Of a stretch of 64,000 bases of DNA, positions 8,736-17,109 are shown piece by piece; the first letter of the stretch is position 1, and the number at the start of each line of letters is the position of its first letter. Made by a program: the position numbers and the translations under genes. Below the pieces are notes generated by a model that saw nothing but the letters and a program-made list of their open reading frames with translations, was not told the origin of the DNA and did no database searches. Source of the DNA: an uncultured Sphingomonadaceae bacterium (lineage in GTDB: Bacteria > Pseudomonadota > Alphaproteobacteria > Sphingomonadales > Sphingomonadaceae); the NCBI GenBank assembly GCA_947495985.1, contig CANMBD010000005.1, positions 183,748 to 247,747 on the forward strand. The letters are read 5' to 3'.

Positions 8736-10316
8736 ATGCTGAAAGAAGATATTGTCACTATCGCGGACGTGATCCGGCAACAAGCCAAGGATCAGGGTGA
8801 TGGTCTGGTGTTCACCTTTGAAGGGGACGAAATGACTTATGCCCAACTGGACGCTGGTAGCAGCCGGGCCGCCAACGGGCTGACTTCGCTGGGCGTCAAA
8901 AAGGGCGACCGGATCGCCTATATGGGTAAAAACTCGCATCTCTATTTCGAGATTCTTCTGGGTGCGGCCAAGATCGGTGCGGTGATGACACCGGTCAATT
9001 GGCGGCTGGCTGGCCCGGAAGTCACCTATATTGTCAACAATTGTCAGGCCAAAATCCTGTTCATTGGCCCGGAATTTATCGATCTGGTGAAGCAGATCAG
9101 ACCGCAGTTCGAATATGTGGAAACCATCTTCTGTTCGGAAGAGGCGACTGAAGAATTTGCCGGCTATCCGGAATGGCGTGACGGGTTTTCGGATATCGAT
9201 CCGATGGTGCCTTGCGCGCCGGATGACGATGCGCTGCAGCTTTATACATCGGGAACAACCGGCCACCCCAAGGGCGCGATCATGACCGGTTATTCGATTT
9301 TCGGCGCGCGCTCCAAACTGACGGACGACGATCTGGCTGATTGGCAAAAGTCGCAACCGGGTGAGACCATGCTGCTCGCCATGCCCTGTTTTCACATCGG
9401 CGGTACCGGGTCCGGGCTAGGCAATATGTATAGCGGCGGTCATGCCATTGTCGTGCGGGAATATGATCCGGCACAGGCGCTCGATTTCATAGAGCAATAT
9501 GGGATAAGCAAGATCTTCATGGTGCCGGCCGCGATCCAGATATTGCTCAATCATCCCCGCATCGGAGAAGTGGATTTCTCTAAACTCAAATATATCACCT
9601 ATGGTGCTTCACCTATTCCGCTGGAGATGATGAAGCAGAGCATAGACATGTTCGGATGCGAATTTGTGCAGATGTACGGAATGACCGAGACATCGGGAAC
9701 AATTGTCGCGCTCCCGCCAGAGGATCATGATCCGAATGGTAACGACAAAATGCGCTCGGTCGGGAAGCCGCTTCAGGATGTGGAAGTGAAGATCATCGAT
9801 GATGAGGGCAATAAAGTGGCGGCGCGCGAAGTGGGAGAGATTGCCACACGGTCCTCGTTCAACATGAAAGGCTATTGGAACATGGCCGAAGCGACTGCAG
9901 CGACTATCGACAGCGACGGCTGGCTGCGCACCGGTGATGCAGGCTATTTTGACGAGGACGGCTATCTCTATATCCACGACCGGGTGAAGGACATGATCAT
10001 CTCCGGTGGGGAGAATATCTATCCGGCAGAGGTCGAAAATGCGATCTATGGCCATCCGGCCATTGCAGACGTGGCGGTCATTGGCGTGCCTGACGAAAAA
10101 TGGGGCGAGGCCGTGAAAGCCTGTGTCGTATTGAAAGACGGTGCAGAGATGGATGAAGCAGATCTGATTGCACATGCTCGCACAAATATTGCCGGCTTCA
10201 AATGTCCCAAGTCCGTGGACTTCATCCCGGAGCTACCGCGCAACCCGTCGGGTAAGATCCTGCGCCGTGAGTTGCGCGCACCCTATTGGGATGGCAAAGA
10301 CCGGGCGGTTAACTAG
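8736..10316 (+). CDS. Acyl-CoA synthetase (AMP-forming, fatty-acyl/aryl-CoA ligase)
   Basis: Activates a carboxylic acid to its CoA thioester using ATP. The 526-residue length and motifs are standard for the ANL family: the P-loop LYTSGTTGHPKGA, the adenylate-binding YGMTET, the hinge TGDAGYFDEDGYLYIHDR, and the C-terminal catalytic lysine in NPSGKILRREL. ATG 8736 follows an AGGA-containing leader. It is followed after 26 bp by a crotonase-family gene, so the two probably act in sequence on a CoA ester. Given the steroid-type genes further on, the substrate may be a side-chain or ring-cleavage acid; this is inference. Confidence 0.9.
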   Translation: MLKEDIVTIADVIRQQAKDQGDGLVFTFEGDEMTYAQLDAGSSRAANGLTSLGVKKGDRIAYMGKNSHLYFEILLGAAKIGAVMTPVNWRLAGPEVTYIVNNCQAKILFIGPEFIDLVKQIRPQFEYVETIFCSEEATEEFAGYPEWRDGFSDIDPMVPCAPDDDALQLYTSGTTGHPKGAIMTGYSIFGARSKLTDDDLADWQKSQPGETMLLAMPCFHIGGTGSGLGNMYSGGHAIVVREYDPAQALDFIEQYGISKIFMVPAAIQILLNHPRIGEVDFSKLKYITYGASPIPLEMMKQSIDMFGCEFVQMYGMTETSGTIVALPPEDHDPNGNDKMRSVGKPLQDVEVKIIDDEGNKVAAREVGEIATRSSFNMKGYWNMAEATAATIDSDGWLRTGDAGYFDEDGYLYIHDRVKDMIISGGENIYPAEVENAIYGHPAIADVAVIGVPDEKWGEAVKACVVLKDGAEMDEADLIAHARTNIAGFKCPKSVDFIPELPRNPSGKILRRELRAPYWDGKDRAVN

Positions 10317-10342
10317 ATACTGACGGCCGAGGAGGATTTGCT

Positions 10343-11080
10343 TTGACGGATTGCGTATTACGGGAAGACCATGACGGATGGTCGATGCTGACGCTCAACA
10401 GGCCTGACAAGCTTAATGCACTGACCGTCGAGATGTTTCGCGAATTGCGAAGTCACGTTGCGGACTTGCGCAAGGATGATGCGATTGGCTGTGTCGTCAT
10501 TCGTGGTGCAGGCAAGTGTTTTTCCGCGGGACATGATCTGGGCGATATCGCGGAGGGTGAAGAAGTGCCTTCACGCGGCTGGCATTCCGAAACCCTTCGT
10601 TTGCTGGAAAAGCTTCCGAAACCGGTGATCGCGGCGGTGCACGGCCATTGCTATACCGGTGCGCTGGAAGTGGCGCTGGCGGCAGATTTCATTCTGGCGG
10701 CCGATAGCGCGCGTTTTGGGGATACCCATGCGAAATGGGCATTGACCCCGGTTTGGGGCATGAGCCAGCGCTTGCCGCGCCGGGTCGGCATCGCAACGGC
10801 CAAGCGGCTGATGTTTACGGCGGATATGATAGATGCTGACGAGGCTGTACGGATCGGTCTGGCGGAATATGCCGTGCCGCTCGAGCAATTTGATGATGAA
10901 ATTGCTGAGCTGGCCCAGAAAATTGTATCAAATTCTGCCTTCTCCCATGCTGCGAACAAGCGGCTCTTGGAAGCAACTGATGCTGGTCCACTCGATGCGG
11001 GTCTGCAATGGGAAGTGATGGAAACAGAAGGCCATGGTCCCGACATGCATGACCGGATTTCGGCTTTTATCAAGAAATAG
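10343..11080 (+). CDS. Crotonase-superfamily protein (enoyl-CoA hydratase/isomerase-like)
   Basis: A 245-residue crotonase fold. The oxyanion-hole segments are present (SAGHDLGDI and the AADFILAADSARFG region), so it should bind acyl-CoA. By alignment from memory with rat mitochondrial hydratase, the two catalytic glutamates are not conserved: the first aligns with His in GDTHAKWALTP and the second with Arg in TAKRLMF. A classical hydratase reaction is therefore doubtful; an isomerase, hydrolase or C-C lyase is possible. The start is TTG 10343, supported by GAGGAGGA 7 bp upstream. It is co-transcribed with the ligase at 8736. Confidence 0.85.
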   Translation: MTDCVLREDHDGWSMLTLNRPDKLNALTVEMFRELRSHVADLRKDDAIGCVVIRGAGKCFSAGHDLGDIAEGEEVPSRGWHSETLRLLEKLPKPVIAAVHGHCYTGALEVALAADFILAADSARFGDTHAKWALTPVWGMSQRLPRRVGIATAKRLMFTADMIDADEAVRIGLAEYAVPLEQFDDEIAELAQKIVSNSAFSHAANKRLLEATDAGPLDAGLQWEVMETEGHGPDMHDRISAFIKK

Positions 11081-11131
11081 CTGTTGGGGGTCGCGACGAG
11101 ATATTTTGAAAGATCGTGGTGATGAAAGTTG

Positions 11132-11157
11132 CGGGTCCCGACCATAGCCGGGACCCG
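11132..11157. terminator. Stem-loop between convergent genes
   Basis: CGGGTCCCG and CGGGACCCG form a perfect 9-bp stem with an 8-base loop between the ends of the crotonase gene and the convergent SDR gene. No strong T-run follows, so it may be a weak terminator or a 3'-end stabilising hairpin. Confidence 0.55.
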
Positions 11158-11162
11158 AATAG

Positions 11163-11921
11163 TTAGAATTGAACGCGCTTGGTAAAGCCGCCATCGATAA
11201 CGAGATGCGCGCCGGTGGTGTAGCTTGATGCCGGGCTCGCGAGGAATACCACGCTGCGTGCGACATCATCGGCACCGCCAAAGTCACCAAGAGCAAAGCC
11301 TGCTTTGGTCATCTCGTAAAATTCAGGCATGCCCGCTTCGATTTGTGACCAGTTGCCGCCCGGGAATTTGATCGGGCCCGGGGACACCATATTGACGCGG
11401 ATACCTTTGGGGCCAAGCGCTTGGCTGAGCTGGCTGCCGTAGGTGATGAGCGCAGCTTTCATCGCGTTAAATGCCTGAGGTGCAACGAAAGTTTCAAACG
11501 CAGCAGTCGACGACATGAAGATCACCGAGCCATCATCTGATTTTTCAAGATGCGGTTCGAGCACTTCCATCGCTTTGACAGCACCAATAATGTCGGTGTT
11601 GAATGTCATGTCCCAATCACCGGTTCCGCCGGCGCCAGAGGAACTGACATTATGGATGAAAATATCGCAGCCACCCAATTCTCCGGCTGCCTTTTCCAGC
11701 CATTTGGGATAGCCTTCAGCATCGGTCATATCGAAGGCTTCGGCGAAAACCTTGCCGCCGTGCGCTTCCAACTCGCTTTTGGCCGCGGCCACCTGCTCGG
11801 CATTGCGAGAGAAAAACGCGACATCCGCGCCTTCTTTGGCGAAATGCTCCAAAGCTGCGCGACCTAGTCCGCGACTGCCGCCGGTGAGAATAACTTTTTT
11901 GCCCTTCAGTCCTAAATCCAT
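11163..11921 (-). CDS. SDR-family protein with Phe in place of the catalytic Tyr
   Basis: A 252-residue short-chain dehydrogenase/reductase fold with a nucleotide-binding TGGSRGLG near residue 14 and a C-terminal substrate region ending DGGFTKRVQF. The usual catalytic YxxxK is replaced by FNAMK (the codon at the first position is TTT), while the lysine and the preceding serine (MSSTAAF) remain. The NNAG motif is also changed (HNVSSSG). It may have lost oxidoreductase activity or use another acid. It lies in the same direction as the ThuA, VOC and GST genes upstream and is probably the last gene of that operon. Confidence 0.85.
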   Translation of the reverse strand: MDLGLKGKKVILTGGSRGLGRAALEHFAKEGADVAFFSRNAEQVAAAKSELEAHGGKVFAEAFDMTDAEGYPKWLEKAAGELGGCDIFIHNVSSSGAGGTGDWDMTFNTDIIGAVKAMEVLEPHLEKSDDGSVIFMSSTAAFETFVAPQAFNAMKAALITYGSQLSQALGPKGIRVNMVSPGPIKFPGGNWSQIEAGMPEFYEMTKAGFALGDFGGADDVARSVVFLASPASSYTTGAHLVIDGGFTKRVQF

Positions 11922-11972
11922 TTTGCTCTCCTTTTAAAAAATTGGGGTTTGGTTTGCGTCTAAATCTTTCGT

Positions 11973-12761
11973 CTAGAATTTCGCTATTGCTGGCTGACAG
12001 CACCATTTGATCCCGCGGCGCAGCAGGTCATAGATAATCGGCTGTTGCCAACCGGAGCGGTCCACTTCAGGCCACCAATCGAGGACTGGATCCATATCAT
12101 AATGGCCGCGGCAATGGCCCATGGTCAGATAGAGCACGGCTCCTTCACCCATCTTGCGAATGTAGAAGACCGGGTGGCGGCTCTTCTTGATATCGCTGTG
12201 GACGAAGCCGCTAATATCGTCTTCGCCATTATATTCCGTGTCGAGCAATACGTCGATTTCGGCGCGGGTTTCGACCAGATATTGCTCGTCAGTGGTCTCA
12301 AAACTGGGAATCCCCTTGACCAGCGGATGATCCGGCTGCGCATTGTCGACGGTGAACGGGATGATCGGTGGATGCGATAGAAACCGGCTACCCAATGTGT
12401 CGACAAATGTCGGCATATCGTCCGGTGCATCGACCCGGCCATCTTCCAGGAACTTCAACACGCTGTTGGTTCCGTGCAGCGCAAAATATTGACCGCCGCC
12501 ATTCACGAAATCCTGAATATTTTTCTGCGCCGCTTCGCTGGGGAGTAGATCGCAGGTGTAACTGATCAGGATATCGGCATTTTTGATTGCCTCGATATTT
12601 TCATAATCTTCAAAGACCCTCACACGGATGCGGTCATCCTCGGCGAGCAGCTTCAATATTTCGAGCCGGGCAAAATCGATATCATGATATTTGCCTGCAG
12701 CGACCAATACGCATTTGATCGGTTTCTGGTCGGGCCGGCGCTCTGGAGGAGTTTCACTCAT
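11973..12761 (-). CDS. ThuA-like domain protein
   Basis: A 262-residue protein of the ThuA family (class I glutamine-amidotransferase-like fold). Typical landmarks are the early AAGKYHD, the mid segment FVNGGGQYFALHGT and the late GEGAVLYLTMGHCRGH with a glycine-rich turn. ThuA proteins are linked to trehalose and other sugar utilisation, though the reaction is poorly defined. Here it sits in an operon with VOC and GST genes, so a sugar role is not evident. It starts 3 bp after the VOC gene's stop. Confidence 0.8.
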   Translation of the reverse strand: MSETPPERRPDQKPIKCVLVAAGKYHDIDFARLEILKLLAEDDRIRVRVFEDYENIEAIKNADILISYTCDLLPSEAAQKNIQDFVNGGGQYFALHGTNSVLKFLEDGRVDAPDDMPTFVDTLGSRFLSHPPIIPFTVDNAQPDHPLVKGIPSFETTDEQYLVETRAEIDVLLDTEYNGEDDISGFVHSDIKKSRHPVFYIRKMGEGAVLYLTMGHCRGHYDMDPVLDWWPEVDRSGWQQPIIYDLLRRGIKWCCQPAIAKF

Positions 12762-12764
12762 ATT

Positions 12765-13313
12765 CTATTCTTTTCCTATTATCGGATTGGTCACGCCATC
12801 CCAATCGAGATGGGCTTGCCGCATGGCCGCAAAGCCGTCGAGCCCCGCTTGCGGGATTTGCAAATATTCGATGACCGTGCCGGGACCACCGCCATAATCG
12901 GCATAGAAGGCGCCTCCCACGCCGCCGGGCAGGCTGACTTCCTGAATGATCTCTCCGCCCTTGCTTTCGGTTATCTGCCGCGCCTCTGCCAGATCATCGA
13001 CGATGATACACAGATGCTGAACCCCTTGCAGACCCTTTGCGAGCCAGTCCTTGAACATCGAGGGCGCATCATTGTCGGGCCGGATCAATTCAACTTGCAC
13101 ATCGCCCCAATAGCCAATGGCCATGGAAAACTGAATGTCTGAAGGCTCACCGCGATATTTGACATTCTCGACCTGCACCCCCTCGGTGTGGAAAAAAGGG
13201 CCAGCGCCCATTTTCTGAGTCCAATAGTCGAGCGCAGCGTCATAATCTTCCGGCACATAGCTGATCTGCATGATCGTGCCGAGCTTGGCGAGAGTAGCGG
13301 GGTTTCCGGTCAT
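12765..13313 (-). CDS. VOC-family (glyoxalase/dioxygenase fold) protein
   Basis: A 182-residue vicinal-oxygen-chelate protein with paired beta-alpha-beta modules: ISYVPEDYDAALDYWTQKMG at the start and HLCIIVDDLAEARQ in the second half, ending in a PGTVIEYLQ strand with a possible metal-binding Glu. The family includes glyoxalases, extradiol dioxygenases and epimerases. ATG 13313 is chosen because it overlaps the GST stop by four bases (ATGA), showing translational coupling; a longer upstream frame is out of register with any family feature. The direct coupling to a GST suggests a joint reaction on a glutathione or CoA conjugate. Confidence 0.85.
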   Translation of the reverse strand: MTGNPATLAKLGTIMQISYVPEDYDAALDYWTQKMGAGPFFHTEGVQVENVKYRGEPSDIQFSMAIGYWGDVQVELIRPDNDAPSMFKDWLAKGLQGVQHLCIIVDDLAEARQITESKGGEIIQEVSLPGGVGGAFYADYGGGPGTVIEYLQIPQAGLDGFAAMRQAHLDWDGVTNPIIGKE

Positions 13314-13939
13314 TCTTCGCCGCGCCAGATCTCGGCCGAGGGCCGTTCTTCCATCATGGCTGCAAAGCGTGCCAGATTGTCGGTGCCTTCGGGCAATGTC
13401 CATCCTACCGTACCGCCAAATTTGATGAAGCAGAATGCGACAAGGTCGGCCAGTGTCAGGTTGTCGTGGCAGATATGATCTTTGTCGCCCAATTGACCAT
13501 CCAGCCAAATCCAGTGCTTGTCGGACATGGCTGACAGTTCGGCAGCGGCTTCGGTGCTGACCACATTCATCCGCGGCTCGAACATCGGGCGACCGCCGCC
13601 GCCGCGGAAACCAAGAGTCATCGGAACTGCAATCTCCTGATCAATACGCCGGGCCCAACGCCGTGTTTCTGCCCGCTCTTCGGGGGTCGATCCGATCAGT
13701 ACGGGATCCGGTTTTGTCTCCTCGAGATACTCGCAGATCACTGTCGATTCACTCAGCAATGTCCCATCATCCAGTTCCAGCGTCGGCGTGGTCTGCATGA
13801 CATTCTTCTGGGCATAGTCGTCGCTGCGGTTTTCGCCGGTGATGATATCAAGATGGATTCGTTCCACCTCAATACCCTTTTCAACCAGAAACATGCGAAC
13901 GAGCCGAGGATTGGGACCAAGGCTGGAGTAAAGTTTCAC
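13310..13939 (-). CDS. Glutathione S-transferase
   Basis: A 209-residue protein with an N-terminal thioredoxin-like glutathione-binding domain (VKLYSSLGPNPRLVRMFL; TPTLELDDGTLLSESTVI contains the conserved cis-Pro and the Glu-Ser that bind glutathione) and a helical C-terminal domain (LTLADLVAF). GTG 13939 is chosen because AGGAGA lies upstream at proper spacing and the family N-terminus starts here. It is the first gene of an operon running GST, VOC, ThuA, SDR, and is divergent from the Rieske oxygenase. A role in detoxifying or ring-opening a reactive oxygenation product is plausible. Confidence 0.87.
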   Translation of the reverse strand: MKLYSSLGPNPRLVRMFLVEKGIEVERIHLDIITGENRSDDYAQKNVMQTTPTLELDDGTLLSESTVICEYLEETKPDPVLIGSTPEERAETRRWARRIDQEIAVPMTLGFRGGGGRPMFEPRMNVVSTEAAAELSAMSDKHWIWLDGQLGDKDHICHDNLTLADLVAFCFIKFGGTVGWTLPEGTDNLARFAAMMEERPSAEIWRGEE

Positions 13940-14007
13940 GGGTTTGCTCTCCTTTTTTTCGGCAGACTCAAAACCTGCTTCTTGCAGAGCAAGATACACA
14001 GGTAAGC

Positions 14008-14021
14008 GGACCGAACGGTCC
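14008..14021. promoter_or_regulatory. TetR-type operator candidate (GGACCGAACGGTCC)
   Basis: Perfect 6-bp arms GGACCG and CGGTCC around a 2-bp centre. It lies in the 226-bp region between the divergent GST operon (start 13939) and the Rieske oxygenase (start 14166). Sites of this form are typical of TetR-family regulators of fatty or aromatic acid metabolism. No TetR gene is in the window. Confidence 0.5.
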
Positions 14022-14165
14022 TCTCAAAAGCATTAGGTTATATTGCCGGTTTCGCCTTGCAGAAAATTCAACTGAACAAGCATGAGGCTGCCAGATTCAC
14101 TAGTGGAGTTTGCCAGTTCTTGCGGTAGTCTGATCGCAAATAAGTTTAGTTTTCAGGAGAAGATA

Positions 14166-15746
14166 ATGGTCGAGACGTTAACGGGTCACAATCGGTCAAA
14201 CGGTATTTCCTATACCGAGTTGCTGGAAGGCGACAAAGTGCGTGCTCCCGAAGTATATTTTGAAGAATCTCCGATGGAGCCCGGCCTGACAGAAGTTGAG
14301 GTCAGTCGTTATTGGACGAAAGAAGAGCATGACCGCGAAGTGGAAATGCTCTGGAAACGGGTCTGGCAAATGGCTTGCCATAAAGATGATATCAAGGATG
14401 TTGGTGATACGTTCGTCTACGACATTGCTGGATTGTCGTTCCTGGTCGTTCGCGTTTCGGAAGACGAGATCAAAGCCTATCCCAATAGCTGTATGCATCG
14501 TGGCCGTGCGATTTGCGACCATAACAAAAAGGGCCAGAAAGCGTTGCGCTGCCCGTTTCATGGCTGGTCTTGGGAGCTAAACGGCAAGCTGAAAGAAGTA
14601 CCATGTCAGTGGGATTTTCCGAGCGTCAGCGAAGAAACCCACAGTTTGAAAGAAGTGCGCGTTGGCGAATGGGGCGGGTTTGTCTTTATCAATCCCGATC
14701 CCAATTGCGAGCCGCTGGAAGATTTTCTGGGCGATATCGACCGGCATTTCCAGATTCCGTTCGAACGGCGGTACAAAGCCGCGCATATGATCAAGCGCCT
14801 GCCGTGCAATTGGAAGATCGCGCAGGAGGCTTTCATGGAATCCTACCATGTGGTCGGCACGCATCCCGAATTGATGCCGGCATTTGCCGATGCGAACAGC
14901 AAATATGATGTGTGGCACAATGTGTCTCGCGCGATGTCCGCGCACGGTGCGCCCAGCCCCCATACCGATCTGGAGAAGCCGGACCCGACGGCTTTCCCCG
15001 ATCAGAAAGCTTTTCAAAGTTTTATCCATCCGATTAGCAAGCACACATTTAAGCGGCTGGAAGAAAACCGGGTCGAGGTCTCGTTGCCCAATGGCAAGAG
15101 CGGCATTTTCGACATGGAGGCCAATTATATCGAAGGCGATTTGAAATCCGCCGACCCCCATATGTGCAACTGGATTGGCGGAAAGATCGCACCGGAAGAA
15201 GAAGACATGCCGATGATCTACACCGATGTTTCTGCTCACCAGTTGCGGGACGAAGCGGCGCAAGCCCGGCGAGAGGAAATGCGCCCTGCTTGGGGCGATA
15301 TGGTCGACGAGATCAGCGATGCCGATTTGACCGACGCTATTTTCTACAGTGTGTTTCCCAATTTCAGCCCTTGGGCTGATTTTAATCCGATCTTCTACCG
15401 GTTCCGCCCGGATGGTGACAATCCGGAACAGTCGCTGCATGAAGTGATGTTCATGGTGCCGCTGCCGGAAGGGGCTGAGCGTCCGGAACCAGCAAAATGC
15501 ACGTTCCTTGATTTGCACGATGACTATACCGAAGCGACGGAGTTTGGCAGCTATCTCAACAAGATATTCAATCAGGATTATCTCAATCATAAAGGCATGC
15601 AAAAAGGCGTGAAAAACCAGCCGCATGGCGTCTCCATCTTTGCCCAATATCAGGAAAGTAAGATCCGCCACTTCCACGAGACGCTTGAAAAGTGGCTGAC
15701 CAGCAAGGAACCGCCAAAAAGCCCTAAGCTGCAAGCGGCTGAATAA
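14166..15746 (+). CDS. Rieske non-heme iron oxygenase, alpha-type subunit
   Basis: Activates O2 at a mononuclear iron to hydroxylate a ring or alkyl substrate. The Rieske [2Fe-2S] motif is complete: Cys109-x-His111 and Cys129-x2-His132 (CMHRG … CPFHGW). The catalytic-domain segment EAFMESYHVVGTHPEL supplies the two iron-binding histidines. At 526 residues it is longer than KshA-type or typical dioxygenase alpha subunits (about 380-460). ATG 14166 follows AGGAG; a longer frame from 14082 lacks a ribosome site. No small subunit, ferredoxin or reductase gene lies beside it, so electrons must come from partners encoded elsewhere. A small thioesterase gene follows after 4 bp. Confidence 0.92.
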   Translation: MVETLTGHNRSNGISYTELLEGDKVRAPEVYFEESPMEPGLTEVEVSRYWTKEEHDREVEMLWKRVWQMACHKDDIKDVGDTFVYDIAGLSFLVVRVSEDEIKAYPNSCMHRGRAICDHNKKGQKALRCPFHGWSWELNGKLKEVPCQWDFPSVSEETHSLKEVRVGEWGGFVFINPDPNCEPLEDFLGDIDRHFQIPFERRYKAAHMIKRLPCNWKIAQEAFMESYHVVGTHPELMPAFADANSKYDVWHNVSRAMSAHGAPSPHTDLEKPDPTAFPDQKAFQSFIHPISKHTFKRLEENRVEVSLPNGKSGIFDMEANYIEGDLKSADPHMCNWIGGKIAPEEEDMPMIYTDVSAHQLRDEAAQARREEMRPAWGDMVDEISDADLTDAIFYSVFPNFSPWADFNPIFYRFRPDGDNPEQSLHEVMFMVPLPEGAERPEPAKCTFLDLHDDYTEATEFGSYLNKIFNQDYLNHKGMQKGVKNQPHGVSIFAQYQESKIRHFHETLEKWLTSKEPPKSPKLQAAE

Positions 15747-15750
15747 CGCC

Positions 15751-16158
15751 TTGGATTCAGTACCGGAAGGGTTTCAACCAGCGACATTCTCCAGCGGTTT
15801 TCTGGATGTCGCTGGCCCCTATTTCACCCGCAAAGAGGTAGATCACATCGCCGTTGGTATCCGAATATCGGAAGGGCATTTGAATGGCATACAGGTTGCG
15901 CATGGCGGTGTGCTTACAACCTTGGCCGATGTGGCGCTTAGCTACCAATTATTCGTCAGCGAAAAACCGCGATTGCCCATCGCCACAATCAACCTCAACA
16001 CAAATTTTCTGAGCGGCGCAAAGCTGGACGATTGGGTCGTGGCCCATGCGCATATCGATCGCAAGGGCAAGCGGACCGCCTATTGCCATGGCGAAATTGT
16101 GGCCGGTGAGCGATTGTTAATGACGATGACCGGGGTTTTCGCGCTGCTGCGGAAATAG
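15751..16158 (+). CDS. PaaI-type hotdog-fold thioesterase
   Basis: A 135-residue single hotdog domain with the signature HGGVLTTLADVALSY, which carries the conserved HGG turn and catalytic Asp of acyl-CoA thioesterases of the PaaI/YdiI type. It would release CoA from dead-end thioesters. TTG 15751 is the only early start and follows the oxygenase stop by four bases, so it is translated by coupling. Its stop is 4 bp from the end of the convergent LuxR gene. Confidence 0.85.
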   Translation: MDSVPEGFQPATFSSGFLDVAGPYFTRKEVDHIAVGIRISEGHLNGIQVAHGGVLTTLADVALSYQLFVSEKPRLPIATINLNTNFLSGAKLDDWVVAHAHIDRKGKRTAYCHGEIVAGERLLMTMTGVFALLRK

Positions 16159-16162
16159 CAGA

Positions 16163-16975
16163 CTAGTCGGTCGCCCCGAGATAGCCGAGCTGGCCAGCCT
16201 TGAAAATCGTCTGACCGCGATTGACGCTGTTCAGTTTTTGCCCGGCGCGATTGACGTGATAGCGGATCGTTGCATGGCTGAGCGATAGGATCATGCTGAT
16301 CTCTTTGTCAGTTTTGCCGATGGCGGCCCAATGTAGGCATTCCGCTTCGCGTTTGGACAGGATGCAATTGGTCGGCATCCGGTGTTTCTTGCGCATCGCC
16401 AGCACATAGCCGGTGACGAAGCGGCTGGTGACGATGGATAGAAAATCCGAGTAAATGCGATAAGGTTCACTCAGATCGGTGACGCTATAATCTATTGGTG
16501 TAAAGCTCACCGCCGCGATCTGACCAAATGGCAGGTGAACCGGAATCAGGATAGCGGATTTGGCAGTCGCACCGGTTTCGTAAAAATCCTTAAGGTCAAT
16601 CTCGTCCAGATATTCATTTTGCCAATGACCATGAAAACCATCCGCATTGCACCAGATTGGCTCGCTTTCATATCGGCAGGCGCGGGGCAGGGGCGAACTG
16701 AGTGCCAGCCTGGTATCTTCCCACCAGCGCTCGCCTTCGGCGACCCAGCCGAAAATATCCTTGTTGATAAGTTCGCCTTCAGCATCGACCAAATGGGCTT
16801 TTGACGAGATGTCCGCGCTCACGGCAATACGAAAGCCATAGGATTGTGCAATCTTGTGGATTGCTTCTGCAGCAGACCGGATTTCCGCCGCGCTCGTGAT
16901 AGTAACACTGTCCACATTCCGGCGAAATGTAGCCTTTGAAACATCAGGTATTTCTGCGACGAAATTCTCAGCCAT
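16163..16975 (-). CDS. LuxR-family transcriptional regulator (solo)
   Basis: A 270-residue protein with a C-terminal GerE-type helix-turn-helix (ILSKREAECLHWAAIGKTDK, then SLSHATIRYHVNRAGQKL). The N-terminal 190 residues have the texture of an autoinducer-binding domain (W-rich middle, FGQIAAVSFTP strand). No LuxI synthase is in the window, so it is a LuxR solo that may sense an external AHL or a pathway compound. It lies downstream of the dehydrogenase operon, and a 9-bp dyad is found just upstream at 17037-17062. An AHL-lactonase-like gene is nearby at 19425. Confidence 0.85.
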   Translation of the reverse strand: MAENFVAEIPDVSKATFRRNVDSVTITSAAEIRSAAEAIHKIAQSYGFRIAVSADISSKAHLVDAEGELINKDIFGWVAEGERWWEDTRLALSSPLPRACRYESEPIWCNADGFHGHWQNEYLDEIDLKDFYETGATAKSAILIPVHLPFGQIAAVSFTPIDYSVTDLSEPYRIYSDFLSIVTSRFVTGYVLAMRKKHRMPTNCILSKREAECLHWAAIGKTDKEISMILSLSHATIRYHVNRAGQKLNSVNRGQTIFKAGQLGYLGATD

Positions 16976-17036
16976 AGTAACGCTCGTCCTCCCAGGAGCC
17001 CTTATTTGGACTCTCGATTTCCGTCACTTGTCGCGT

Positions 17037-17062
17037 TGTTTGGTTTTGCAGTCAACCAAACA
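17037..17062. promoter_or_regulatory. 26-bp dyad upstream of the LuxR solo
   Basis: TGTTTGGTT and AACCAAACA are perfect 9-bp arms around 8 bases. It lies between the lipoyl-domain gene (ending at 17110) and the LuxR gene (starting at 16975). There is no T-run on the minus strand after it, so an operator, perhaps for the LuxR protein itself, is more likely than a terminator. Confidence 0.45.
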
Positions 17063-17109
17063 TTACTATTAATATTGGTAGGGCTTTGGCCAGCCGTCTT
17101 CGCGGATGC

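Noticed and set aside
8646..9395. A 249-residue open frame on the minus strand
   Set aside because: It is antisense to the acyl-CoA ligase, whose motifs are intact, and has no family features.
14577..15734. A 385-residue open frame on the minus strand
   Set aside because: It is antisense to the Rieske oxygenase and reads as His/Arg/Phe-rich sequence without known motifs.
16976..17109. Remains of an E2 acyltransferase after the lipoyl domain (frameshift hypothesis)
   Set aside because: Only 134 bp separate the lipoyl gene from the next gene, too little for an E2 core, and it contains a dyad and no E2-like sequence.
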